Assembly (NCBI GenBank): GCA_037968555.1
Contig: JBBKVS010000288.1
Coordinates: 1 to 6,740 of the forward strand
Length of the DNA: 6,740 nucleotides
Direction of reading: 5' to 3'
DNA from: JAWXBM01 sp037968555
Lineage (GTDB): Bacteria; Pseudomonadota; Gammaproteobacteria; Xanthomonadales; SZUA-36
This document shows positions 1 to 5,525 of the stretch, one piece after another. Under the pieces are notes generated by a model. It saw nothing but the letters and a program-made list of their open reading frames with translations. It was not told the DNA's origin and did no database searches. The first letter of the stretch is position 1. Each line of letters begins with the position of its first letter. The position numbers and the translations under genes were made by a program.

Positions 1-9
1 TAGGAAATT

Positions 10-55
10 GGATCCGACCCCGTTTTCGCGTTTTCGACCCCGTTTTCACATTTTC
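10..55 (-). repeat. REP-like motif and TTTTC short repeats at the window edge
   Basis: On the minus strand positions 21-10 read GGGGTCGGATCC. The 13-base string CGACCCCGTTTTC occurs exactly twice, at 15-27 and 35-47, with a 20-base period. TTTTC recurs at 23-27, 31-35, 43-47 and 51-55. The stop codon of the rhodanese gene (TGA, plus-strand 54-56) falls inside the last TTTTCA unit. Related motifs occur near 3015 and 5431. By recollection, motifs of this kind flank REP-associated transposases in gammaproteobacteria; that link is inference. Confidence 0.55.
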
Positions 56-866
56 ACAGTCGACGCATGAACACCGGCCGACTCATCAGTTGTTCGTATG
101 AACCATCGAAATACGCGACATTGTGAAAAGCTTCATCCGTCAGCGCTTTTGCGACGTCCCGGGCTTCATTTCCATTACTGCCAAAAATGATGATTCGCGT
201 GTTGTGATCAGTCATCGGTAGTCGGCCATCATCCTTTGCTGCTTTAATCCCTGGCATCAGATCGGTGTGAGGCAGGTTTACCGAACCCGGTATATGATTC
301 TCGTCGAATCGCTGCTGGTCACGGGTGTCAATAAAAACGGCGGTCCGGTCATTGGCGAGAATGTGGCGGAATCCCGCAGGCTCAATAGCCATCACGCCAC
401 CGAGCGCGCGCCAAACGGGAATGCCTAGCTGGTAGCGGCGGACGTGCTGATAACCAGCTGCAACCAGTTCCGCCGCTAGCAGCTTGCTTTTCTTGCAATG
501 CAGGCCATTGCAGTACAGCACAATATTTGCTGACCGGTTCTTTTTAAGAAGGCGGTCCGCCTCGGCAACGTCAGAGACGTACACCGACATGGGCACACCG
601 GGCTTGGCTGCCAGGCTGACCGAACCATCGATGTACCCAAGCGAAAATTCATCGAACGGGCGAGCATCAAACACAATAGCTTCTCCCGTAGCCAGCACAT
701 CGAAAAGTTCCTGGGTGGTTATCTCCGGCACCGGATCGTCAGGTTCTCGGGAAACTGAGTCGTATACGCTTAACTGCGACAGCTCCTGACTTTGAGCAAG
801 TGCTGCCCACAGTACAACCAGGAGCATGGAGTAGTGGGCAGCAGATTTTGCTCGGCTTGCTCTCAA
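54..866 (-). CDS. Exported protein with two rhodanese-like domains
   Basis: 270 residues. The N-terminus is a signal peptide: a basic stretch (residues 2-8), a hydrophobic core MLLVVLWAALA (14-24) and a possible cleavage near AQSQ, so the protein should be periplasmic. Domain 1 (about 48-157) has the rhodanese signatures VFDARPFDEFSLGYIDGS and the active-site loop CNGLHCK with Cys119 as likely catalytic residue. Domain 2 (about 161-265) has FIDTRDQQRFDENHIPGS, but the active-site position reads FGSNGNEAR, so its Cys is replaced and it is probably non-catalytic. This is the usual layout of tandem rhodaneses, though there the second domain is usually the active one. The chosen start is TTG at 866-864, which overlaps the upstream TGA (TTGA) and has GAGG seven bases before it; an ATG at 827 lacks a comparable site and would drop the basic n-region. 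Substrate is unknown: sulfur transfer, or sensing of a thiol or oxyanion, are both open. Confidence 0.88.
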   Translation of the reverse strand: MRASRAKSAAHYSMLLVVLWAALAQSQELSQLSVYDSVSREPDDPVPEITTQELFDVLATGEAIVFDARPFDEFSLGYIDGSVSLAAKPGVPMSVYVSDVAEADRLLKKNRSANIVLYCNGLHCKKSKLLAAELVAAGYQHVRRYQLGIPVWRALGGVMAIEPAGFRHILANDRTAVFIDTRDQQRFDENHIPGSVNLPHTDLMPGIKAAKDDGRLPMTDHNTRIIIFGSNGNEARDVAKALTDEAFHNVAYFDGSYEQLMSRPVFMRRL

Positions 867-2713
867 GGATGTGCCTCAAACCCAGAATCGCATTCGATTG
901 AATCTCCAACTGGCTGGCAAAGGTCAGGCCAATGTTGACTGGCCAGCCAGTAGTCCAGCATGCCTTGTTCCTTCACCAGGGTCTTGAAACCCGGCTGACT
1001 TCTCAGTTCAGTCGATGAGGTGTCCCATAGCACGGGTAAGGACAGGTACAGCGGGGTGCCATGTAGGTCGTCGAATTTTTCGAATAGTTCGCTGTAGGCC
1101 CGGATGTCCGAAAAAGTGTAAACCTGGTCCAGTAAGGACAGGTTCGTGGCCACGGCTTTGATAGCTGTTTCGCTCCTGGCATTGCTTCGCCGTGCCGCCA
1201 TCAAGACGTCAATAAATTTCGGATCGATACTTTCATGTTTCAGCCCCAGGCGGAGTTTGACTTCCGCCCGGTCAAATTCGTCCATGCGAGCCAAAGCCTG
1301 GTAAGCCAGGATGTTGCCGTATTGATATCCAAGCTCCACCGAGCGTTGCGCCTTATCAAGCGCGCTTGAATAATTGCCAGATTGGATGTCCATGGCTGCC
1401 AGCCAGCTAAGACCAACCGGTGCAAGGGGGTCGAGTGTCACCGCGAGGTTGTACTCCAGTGATGCGTCGTGCTGGCGTCCCAGGCCATTGAGCAAAATGG
1501 CGTACCAGAGGTGGGTGGTTGCATCGGAAGGTTCAAGCCTGATTGCCTCGAGGAACAACTGCTCACTCTCGAGATAGCGTTGCTGACCGGCCAGGATATT
1601 CGCCAGAACAGCGCGCGGCTGAGCAAGCGATTCATCGAGCTGCAAGGCTTGCCGCGCGGCCATTTCAGCCCGGTTGGTGATTTCCTTGATCTCGACCTCG
1701 CTCCACGAACTGGTAACAATATACACGGCCGACAGTCTTGCCCACGACAGAGCAAAATCGGGGTCCAGGTCGATGGCGCGCAGCAGTAATGCCTGCGCAT
1801 TCAGGACTGCTTCGCGGCGGCGTAGTTGCCATAACTGTCCGGCACGCAGGTAAAGTTCGTAAGCCGCGATATTTCCTGTGGCCTGCGTGACCAGGCGCTC
1901 GCCTTCACCGAGCCCAAGTTGCATTTCCAAAGCTTCAGCGATTCCACGAGCTATTTCGTCCTGCACCGCGAAAATATCCAACAGCTCCCGATCGTAGGTT
2001 TCCGACCAGATGTGCGAGTCGTTACGCAGGTCAATCAGCTGTGCTGTCACGCGGACCCGGTTGCCGGATTTGCGCACGCTGCCTTCAAGGACATAATCTA
2101 CGTCAAGCGCCTGGCCAATTTCGGCCACATCCATTTCCTTATCCTTGAACGCAAAAGATGAGGTGCGCGAAGGCACCCTGAGGCCCGCCATCTTGGCTAG
2201 CACATTCAGCAATTCCTCGGAGATGCCGTCGGAGAAAAATTCGTTATCCGGATCGCTGCTCATGTTGACGAATGGGAGCACTGCGACGGATTTGGGACCG
2301 TTGTCATCGGTCGTAGCCGTTTCACCAGCGACGGAACCGGGTGTGGACAGCTGGCTGCGGCCACGATCATGATAAATCAACTGGTAAAGCAGCAGGCTGA
2401 CCGCGAGGATCAGCACCGAGAGAATTATCCATTCCATGCGCCGTCCGGAGCGGTGGGTCACGGAATATTCCGGTTCAATGTCCGCTGTACGCTTGAGGCC
2501 TTCCGGGGTCACTTCGAACACCCAAGAAAAGATCAGAACCAGGGGAAGCAGTAAAAGTAGCAATGCCGCAATCAGGGTAACTGTCCATTCCGGCAGGTGC
2601 AGCGCCGGAAACATGACGTCGACAATCTGCATCAGAACCCACGCGGAGACTGCGTAAAGAATTAACGCTCTTATGACGTTACGACGTTTCAGTTCCGCAA
2701 TGAAATTTGACAC
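863..2713 (-). CDS. Inner-membrane TolB-like/TPR repeat protein
   Basis: 616 residues, GTG start (2713-2711). The opening MSNFIAELKRRNVIRA followed by paired hydrophobic helices (about 12-35 and 43-67) and FEVTPEGLKRT is a hallmark of a large proteobacterial family of membrane-anchored TPR proteins. A third helix spans about 93-113. The basic residues at 9-16 and 87-92 put both on the cytoplasmic side, so the rest would be periplasmic (inference). Residues 141-266 form a TolB-like/FlgO-like domain, with SVAVLPFVNMSSDPDNEFF, DGISEELLN and DYVLEGSVRKSGNRVRVTAQL; the same module occurs in adenylate-cyclase-type regulators, but no cyclase or DNA-binding domain is present here. Residues about 283-490 are TPR-like helical pairs (for example ALLLRAIDLDPDFALSWARL and LFLEAIRLEPSDATTHLWY). 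The role is probably scaffolding or sensing. It is first in an operon with the rhodanese gene, overlapping it by four bases. Confidence 0.87.
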   Translation of the reverse strand: MSNFIAELKRRNVIRALILYAVSAWVLMQIVDVMFPALHLPEWTVTLIAALLLLLLPLVLIFSWVFEVTPEGLKRTADIEPEYSVTHRSGRRMEWIILSVLILAVSLLLYQLIYHDRGRSQLSTPGSVAGETATTDDNGPKSVAVLPFVNMSSDPDNEFFSDGISEELLNVLAKMAGLRVPSRTSSFAFKDKEMDVAEIGQALDVDYVLEGSVRKSGNRVRVTAQLIDLRNDSHIWSETYDRELLDIFAVQDEIARGIAEALEMQLGLGEGERLVTQATGNIAAYELYLRAGQLWQLRRREAVLNAQALLLRAIDLDPDFALSWARLSAVYIVTSSWSEVEIKEITNRAEMAARQALQLDESLAQPRAVLANILAGQQRYLESEQLFLEAIRLEPSDATTHLWYAILLNGLGRQHDASLEYNLAVTLDPLAPVGLSWLAAMDIQSGNYSSALDKAQRSVELGYQYGNILAYQALARMDEFDRAEVKLRLGLKHESIDPKFIDVLMAARRSNARSETAIKAVATNLSLLDQVYTFSDIRAYSELFEKFDDLHGTPLYLSLPVLWDTSSTELRSQPGFKTLVKEQGMLDYWLASQHWPDLCQPVGDSIECDSGFEAHP

Positions 2714-2845
2714 GAGTGGCTTTAGCCGCGTGGCCCTCGATGGAATTGGCCGATTTCGGTTAATTGCAAACCAACCTGATTCCAGGACACGCTTTGCAAC
2801 ACGGATATTTCCTCGGTAAGGCGAAAACTGTTGAATTGCACAGCA

Positions 2846-2851
2846 ATTATA
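2846..2851 (-). promoter_or_regulatory. Candidate -10 box of the TPR-rhodanese operon
   Basis: The minus strand reads TATAAT exactly here, about 130 bases upstream of the GTG start, so transcription would start near 2839. No good -35 hexamer is present 16-18 bases upstream; that position is occupied by CAGTCC boxes instead, which could suit an activator-dependent promoter. The hexamer match is seen; its use is inferred. Confidence 0.4.
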
Positions 2852-2861
2852 GCCTATTCAT

Positions 2862-2922
2862 GGACTGGTTTCGGACTGGGTTTTGTGGACTGGTTGGACT
2901 GGGGTTTGGACTGTGGTCGGAC
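2862..2922. repeat. Five GGACTG boxes upstream of the TPR operon
   Basis: GGACTG occurs at 2862, 2873, 2887, 2896 and 2909 (CAGTCC on the minus strand), with offsets of 11, 14, 9 and 13 bases, and a partial GGAC at 2919. Most copies extend to GGACTGG followed by a T- or G-rich stretch. They lie directly upstream of a minus-strand TATAAT. They could be binding sites for a regulator, or a degenerate short-tandem repeat produced by slippage. Confidence 0.6.
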
Positions 2923-3007
2923 CAAAGCATCCTGTTGATATAAATAAGATAATGTCCGCCCCGTACCATGAAATGGTCCTTAGAGCCACAATCCAGCTTG
3001 AAAATCC

Positions 3008-3094
3008 AAATTAAGGGGGCAGATCCAATAAAAAAGTGAAGAAAAAAGTGAAGACACCCATGAAAAGAAAAGTGAGAAAAGTGAAGACACCCAT
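3008..3094 (+). repeat. REP-like motif followed by GTGAAGACACCCAT direct repeats
   Basis: GGGGGCAGATCC at 3015-3026 matches the left-edge motif in 10 of 12 positions and is likewise followed by AAT. Downstream, the 18-base string AAAAGTGAAGACACCCAT occurs exactly at 3044-3061 and 3077-3094 (33-base offset), with shorter copies AAAGTGAAG at 3033-3041 and AAAGTGAG at 3069-3076. Together with the transposase-like start at 3188 this looks like the 5' end of a REP/RAYT-type element. The repeats are seen directly; the element assignment is inference. The rest of the gap from 2923 to 3007 shows only a small inverted repeat, ACCAT-GAA-ATGGT at 2965-2977. Confidence 0.6.
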
Positions 3095-3187
3095 AACTTG
3101 CTTGGATCTCGCACAGACAGAAAAGCCCTACAACACTTTGGGTGATTGTCTGATGATAATGGTTGCCGATTCTCGCACTTTTATCTC

Positions 3188-3316
3188 ATGTCCAAACCCA
3201 GAAAACGTTTACTCCTCGTCGCGATGGGCGTTTTCACTGTCGATCTGAACAGCCATATCTTTACTAGACTAATCCGCGAACGGCGGATTCGACAACTATG
3301 CGCCTCAGGAGTATAG
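3188..3316 (+). pseudogene. Truncated 5' end of a REP-associated (Y1-type) transposase
   Basis: An ATG at 3188 opens a 42-codon frame ending at TAG 3314-3316. It begins MSKPRKRLLLVAMG. RAYT/Y1 transposases of gammaproteobacteria very often begin MSKPRKR or MSKPRRL followed by an I-S-L-rich segment and then the PYYHC/SRCVRRAF motifs; none of those follow here, so homology probably stops after about ten codons, near 3217-3225. The rest of the frame (for example VFTVDLNSHIFTRLIRERR) looks random and runs into the toxin promoter region. The upstream GACACCCAT and GGGGGCAGATCC repeats fit the 5' flank of such elements. The match rests on a very short stretch, so it is tentative. Confidence 0.4.
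3271..3289. promoter_or_regulatory. Inverted repeat, candidate operator of the toxin-antitoxin operon
   Basis: AATCCGC (3271-3277) and GCGGATT (3283-3289) form a perfect 7-base inverted repeat with a 5-base spacer, about 35-53 bases upstream of the toxin start and touching a candidate -35 box. HigA-type antitoxins commonly bind palindromes in their own promoter as dimers, so this is the natural autoregulation site. The palindrome is seen; binding is inferred. Confidence 0.45.
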
Positions 3317-3317
3317 T
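3289..3317 (+). promoter_or_regulatory. Candidate promoter of the toxin-antitoxin operon
   Basis: TCGACA (3289-3294, five of six to TTGACA) and TATAGT (3312-3317, five of six to TATAAT) are separated by an ideal 17 bases. The predicted transcription start, near 3324, falls on the GTG start of the toxin, which would make the mRNA leaderless or nearly so. That conflicts with the AGGAG at 3307-3311, so one of these two signals may be fortuitous. Confidence 0.4.
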
Positions 3318-3323
3318 CCCGCA

Positions 3324-3635
3324 GTGTTCACCGTAGTCGAGACCCAGCTCTTCTCGAAGCAGTGGCCTGCGTACTGGACCGAAGAGGAACGGGGTGAGTT
3401 CGTGTCGTTTCTTTCTGTGAACCCCGAAGCTGGCGATGTAGTGCCTGAGTCTGGCGGCATTCGCAAAGTCCGCTGAAAACGCCAGGGCACTGGAAAGTGG
3501 GGCGGAGTCAGGGTCATCTACTACACTCGCAACAAGTCTGAGGAACTCGTGCTTCTTACGCTGTACGCGAAATCCACGACTGACAACCTCACCGGCGCTG
3601 TACTCAAGGAGATCCGTCGTGCCCTCGAAAGCTAA
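3324..3635 (+). pseudogene. HigB/RelE-type toxin gene with an in-frame TGA
   Basis: The frame starts at GTG 3324 and ends at TAA 3633-3635, 103 codons, the usual length for HigB2/RelE-like mRNA endonuclease toxins. It opens VFTVVETQLFSKQWPAYW with TEEERGEF next, matching the typical start of this family, and continues NPEAGDVVPESGGIRKVR, then TGA (codon 51, 3474-3476), then KRQGTGKWGGVRVIYYTRN and LVLLTLYAKS. Family members usually have Trp after RKVR, so TGG to TGA is the simplest change. The stop removes the GGVRVIYY and YAKS core strands that carry the RNase fold and active-site residues, and there is no good restart codon, so the toxin is expected to be inactive. AGGAG lies 12 bases before the GTG. 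The end overlaps the antitoxin start by 17 bases, the standard toxin-first order of higBA operons. Confidence 0.82.
3606..3611 (+). promoter_or_regulatory. Ribosome binding site of the antitoxin
   Basis: AAGGAG lies seven bases before the GTG at 3619, inside the last codons of the toxin frame. It fixes the GTG as the antitoxin start and gives the antitoxin its own translation initiation, so the upstream nonsense codon need not abolish its expression. Confidence 0.75.
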
Positions 3636-3933
3636 ATCTCTATCCCCTTCAGAACTTGCCAAGTTCGAAGCCGGCCGTAATCTTGGCGACGAACTCCTTC
3701 AGTCCATCCGCGAAATGAAGGCTGGCAATGTACGTATCGCCTACAGCCCCGCAGCAGTCGCACGGGAGAAGACTGGTTTGTCCCAAAGCCAGTTCGCCGC
3801 CTTGCTTGGCGTATCGGTGCGTACGCTGCAGGGTTGGGAACAAGGCCGCAAGCAGCCGAGTGGTGCTGCGCGCACTTTATTGGCCATCGCTCACACTAAC
3901 CCGAAGGCGTTGCTCGCGGTTGCAAGTAATTAG
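3619..3933 (+). CDS. HigA/NadS-like antitoxin, XRE-family HTH regulator
   Basis: 104 residues, GTG start set by AAGGAG seven bases upstream. The N-terminal helix region (SPSELAKFEAGRNLGDELLQ and the following SIREMKAG, about 9-36) is the toxin-neutralising and dimerising part in this family. Residues about 46-75 form the helix-turn-helix, with KTGLSQSQFAALLGVSVRTL as its core and the family-typical WEQGRKQPSGAARTLL after it, close to the HigA2 antitoxin of Vibrio cholerae as I recall it. It should bind the upstream palindrome and repress the operon. The frame is intact although the partner toxin is broken, so it may persist as an orphan regulator or as an anti-addiction protein against related toxins. 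The first codons overlap the toxin's last ones by 17 bases. Family assignment is firm; the exact subfamily name is less so. Confidence 0.9.
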   Translation: MPSKAKSLSPSELAKFEAGRNLGDELLQSIREMKAGNVRIAYSPAAVAREKTGLSQSQFAALLGVSVRTLQGWEQGRKQPSGAARTLLAIAHTNPKALLAVASN

Positions 3934-3965
3934 CTTTGCAGCAGCGAAGGTTGCACCACATAGCC

Positions 3966-3993
3966 TTGAATATTTTAGGGATCAAATATTCAA
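3966..3993. repeat. Perfect 10-base AT-rich inverted repeat
   Basis: TTGAATATTT (3966-3975) and AAATATTCAA (3984-3993) are exact reverse complements around the 8-base spacer TAGGGATC, 33 bases after the antitoxin stop. No T-run follows on either strand, so an intrinsic terminator is not supported. It could be a protein-binding palindrome, a cruciform or a transposon-end remnant. Confidence 0.55.
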
Positions 3994-4320
3994 TATAACG
4001 ATGCAGGCAGTCAATGTCAGGAAGATCGGAGGAAAACCGCAGACTGGAAAGAAATTGCCCATGAGCTCAGAAGCTACAAAACCATGCCGCTTGGAATGAA
4101 GAATGATGAAGATATCAGGATTTCAAGGTAAAAACTCGAGTGTGGATGAGGGTTAGGGTTAGTGGCCGCCCTGGAAGTCGTGCTTGTGTTAGCTGGTCAG
4201 TTTTTACTCTGAACTCAAAATATTTATACCGAAATTCAGCTGACTTTCGATGCCTCCGCCTTCAACAAAATCGGGATCTGCGAAGTAGTTTTCCATTACT
4301 GCGGAAATGTGTAATCTATG

Positions 4321-4343
4321 CTTGCCCAACAGCGATGGGCAGG
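4321..4343 (+). promoter_or_regulatory. Leader hairpin upstream of the secreted-protein gene
   Basis: TGCCCA (4323-4328) and TGGGCA (4336-4341) pair perfectly around a 7-base loop; a T-G wobble and a C-G pair extend the stem to eight pairs. It lies about 45 bases before the ATG at 4388, within the expected 5' untranslated leader. It matches no riboswitch I recognise. Confidence 0.3.
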
Positions 4344-4387
4344 CAGTACATCAGAAAGTTTTCGGCAAATTCAGCATTGGGGAACAC

Positions 4388-4786
4388 ATGTTAAAAAATA
4401 TTGCGCTGCGCGTCGTATTCGGCGCGCTGGTATTGATGAGCGGGTCGGCATCGGCAGCAGACCAGTTGGCCCGATTGACCATCGATGTCACGGTCGAAGG
4501 TGTCAAGAACTGGAAGAACGGACAGGACTACTCGAACTCGAAGATTTCAGAGCAATACAATCTCATGACCCATGTGCAGTCATCAGGAGAGCCTTCCAGC
4601 GTCAATACCAAGGACCCGCAGTTCGCGCAGCAACAGATGGCCAAGGCCGCCCAGGTGCAACAGAAAGTGCGCGAGGCACAGGCGCGCGCAGGCAAGCCGG
4701 TACCGAAGGCGGCGGCGACGCAGGAAGAGTACATTGAACAACAGAAGAAACTGGCCGAAGAAGTGCAGAAAGGCCAGGTTGCTTGA
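4388..4786 (+). CDS. N-terminal half of an interrupted secreted protein, unknown function
   Basis: 132 residues from ATG 4388, chosen because GGGGA lies just upstream (4379-4383) and a clean signal peptide follows: MLKNIALRVV, then a hydrophobic core, then ASA/AD cleavage after residue 23. An in-frame ATG at 4307 would bury this signal peptide behind 27 unlikely residues. The mature part has a beta-like segment (LARLTIDVTVEGVKNW, 28-42) and then a long Gln/Ala/Lys/Glu-rich helix (about 76-131, including AQQQMAKAAQVQQKVREAQA and EEYIEQQKKLAEEVQKG). The helix runs straight into TGA 4784-4786, after which the same frame continues AAG GGC GAT ATG into the next entry. I take the two as one gene split by a nonsense codon. 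No family recognised; export across the inner membrane is the only firm statement. Confidence 0.7.
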   Translation: MLKNIALRVVFGALVLMSGSASAADQLARLTIDVTVEGVKNWKNGQDYSNSKISEQYNLMTHVQSSGEPSSVNTKDPQFAQQQMAKAAQVQQKVREAQARAGKPVPKAAATQEEYIEQQKKLAEEVQKGQVA

Positions 4787-4795
4787 AAGGGCGAT

Positions 4796-5413
4796 ATGAA
4801 TTGCCTGATGAAACTGACGCAGGAGTATGCGCAGCAATCGGCGATGATGAGTTATCCGCCAGCGGAGGGCGCCGCGCCCACTGCCAACCTCGATGACGAG
4901 GAGGAAGCACCCGAAGAGGAGCGATACCTGAACTATTCCGGCTACGAGGGCTGCCCGGGTGACATCCATATCCGCGTCAAGAACACTTCGGAAGGCGCAA
5001 CGGCTGACGTCTCCGGCATGGTTCCCTTCAAGCAAGCCGACACCGCCGATTACCGTGCCAATGAACTCAACCTCAAAATGCAGTGCCTGGGCAGCACCCT
5101 GGTATACGATCTCAAGGTACGCAAGATTTACTCCGACGGCATCGGCCATCCCACGCCGCGTGGCAGCTATCGCTATTGGGATAGTCTGCACGGTGAGACT
5201 TTTAATGAGGAGGTTGACGTCTCTACCACCTACATCGCCTGGGAATGGGTGGCCGAGAACCTGAGGATCGCGGATGCGTCCGGCAGCGCCAGCACCACGC
5301 TGCCAATCTCGGGAACGAACGCTGGCCCCGCACCTGCAGGAGTCGGTGGCGACGGCTCCCAGGTCAGCGGTCAAATCAAGGTCAGCATGAAATGGAAGTT
5401 TGAACCGCTCTGA
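4796..5413 (+). CDS. C-terminal half of the interrupted secreted protein
   Basis: 205 residues if started at ATG 4796. It shares the frame of the preceding half and follows its TGA after only three codons (KGD). It has no signal peptide of its own, opens with what reads as the continuation of the helix (MNCLMKLTQEYAQQSAMM), passes through a Pro/Ala and acidic linker (DDEEEAPEEE, 33-42) and then a probable beta-rich domain (about 44-205: YLNYSGYEGCPGDIHIRVKN and later segments, ending VSGQIKVSMKWKFEPL). Cys3, Cys53 and Cys97 could form disulfides after export. AAGGG at 4787-4791 gives a weak initiation site four bases before the ATG, so reinitiation is possible, but the product would stay in the cytoplasm. 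Joined to the first half it makes a 341-codon gene. I do not recognise the domain. Confidence 0.68.
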   Translation: MNCLMKLTQEYAQQSAMMSYPPAEGAAPTANLDDEEEAPEEERYLNYSGYEGCPGDIHIRVKNTSEGATADVSGMVPFKQADTADYRANELNLKMQCLGSTLVYDLKVRKIYSDGIGHPTPRGSYRYWDSLHGETFNEEVDVSTTYIAWEWVAENLRIADASGSASTTLPISGTNAGPAPAGVGGDGSQVSGQIKVSMKWKFEPL

Positions 5414-5424
5414 TCATCCAGCCC

Positions 5425-5444
5425 AAATAAGGGGTCGGATTGAA
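5425..5444 (+). repeat. Third REP-like motif copy
   Basis: AAATAAGGGGTCGGATTGAA. Its GGGGTCGGATTG (5431-5442) matches the left-edge motif in 10 of 12 positions. It sits in the 112-base gap between the two convergent genes, 17 bases after the stop at 5411-5413. I see no clear bidirectional terminator in this gap. Confidence 0.5.
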
Positions 5445-5525
5445 CAGGTCGCGGTATGCGGCACAGCGTAATTTCGTGTCCTGGCCCAGCGACAGCCAAA
5501 AAGCCAAGAAGACCCGGCGTTAATT

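Larger units (their letters stand above)
3934..4387. other. Gene-poor gap between the antitoxin and the secreted protein
   Basis: No convincing gene in these 454 bases. A small imperfect hairpin CTTTGC-AGCA-GCGAAG (3934-3949) follows the antitoxin stop but has no T-run, so it is not a clear terminator. A frame open from 3979 to TAA 4129-4131 has no usable start; its end reads DWKEIAHELRSYKTMPLGMK, with a protein-like texture. GGTTAG is doubled at 4151-4162. The 3' part holds a weak promoter candidate, TTTCCA (4290-4295), 16 bases, TAATCT (4312-4317), for the gene at 4388. Confidence 0.5.

Noticed and set aside
3036..3248. Plus-strand 70-codon frame starting GTG in the direct repeats
   Set aside because: Its Lys-rich start is only the translated AAAGTGAAG repeat; no conserved motif and it runs through the transposase-like start in another frame.
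3264..3662. Minus-strand open frame of 132 codons
   Set aside because: It covers the toxin frame, which has clear family motifs on the plus strand.
3728..4099. Plus-strand 123-codon frame
   Set aside because: It overlaps the antitoxin HTH in another frame and shows no motif.
4151..4162. Telomere-like GGTTAGGGTTAG
   Set aside because: Only two units, no array, in a bacterial context; chance.
4583..5374. Long minus-strand open frame of 263 codons opposite the split secreted protein
   Set aside because: It is antisense to a frame with signal peptide, RBS and protein-like composition; its own translation is Leu/Arg/His-rich with no domain, typical of a GC-rich shadow.
3324..5413. Genome-wide UGA-as-Trp code explaining both in-frame TGAs
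   Set aside because: The 616-codon TPR gene uses only TGG for Trp, has no internal TGA and ends on a TGA overlapping the next gene's start.
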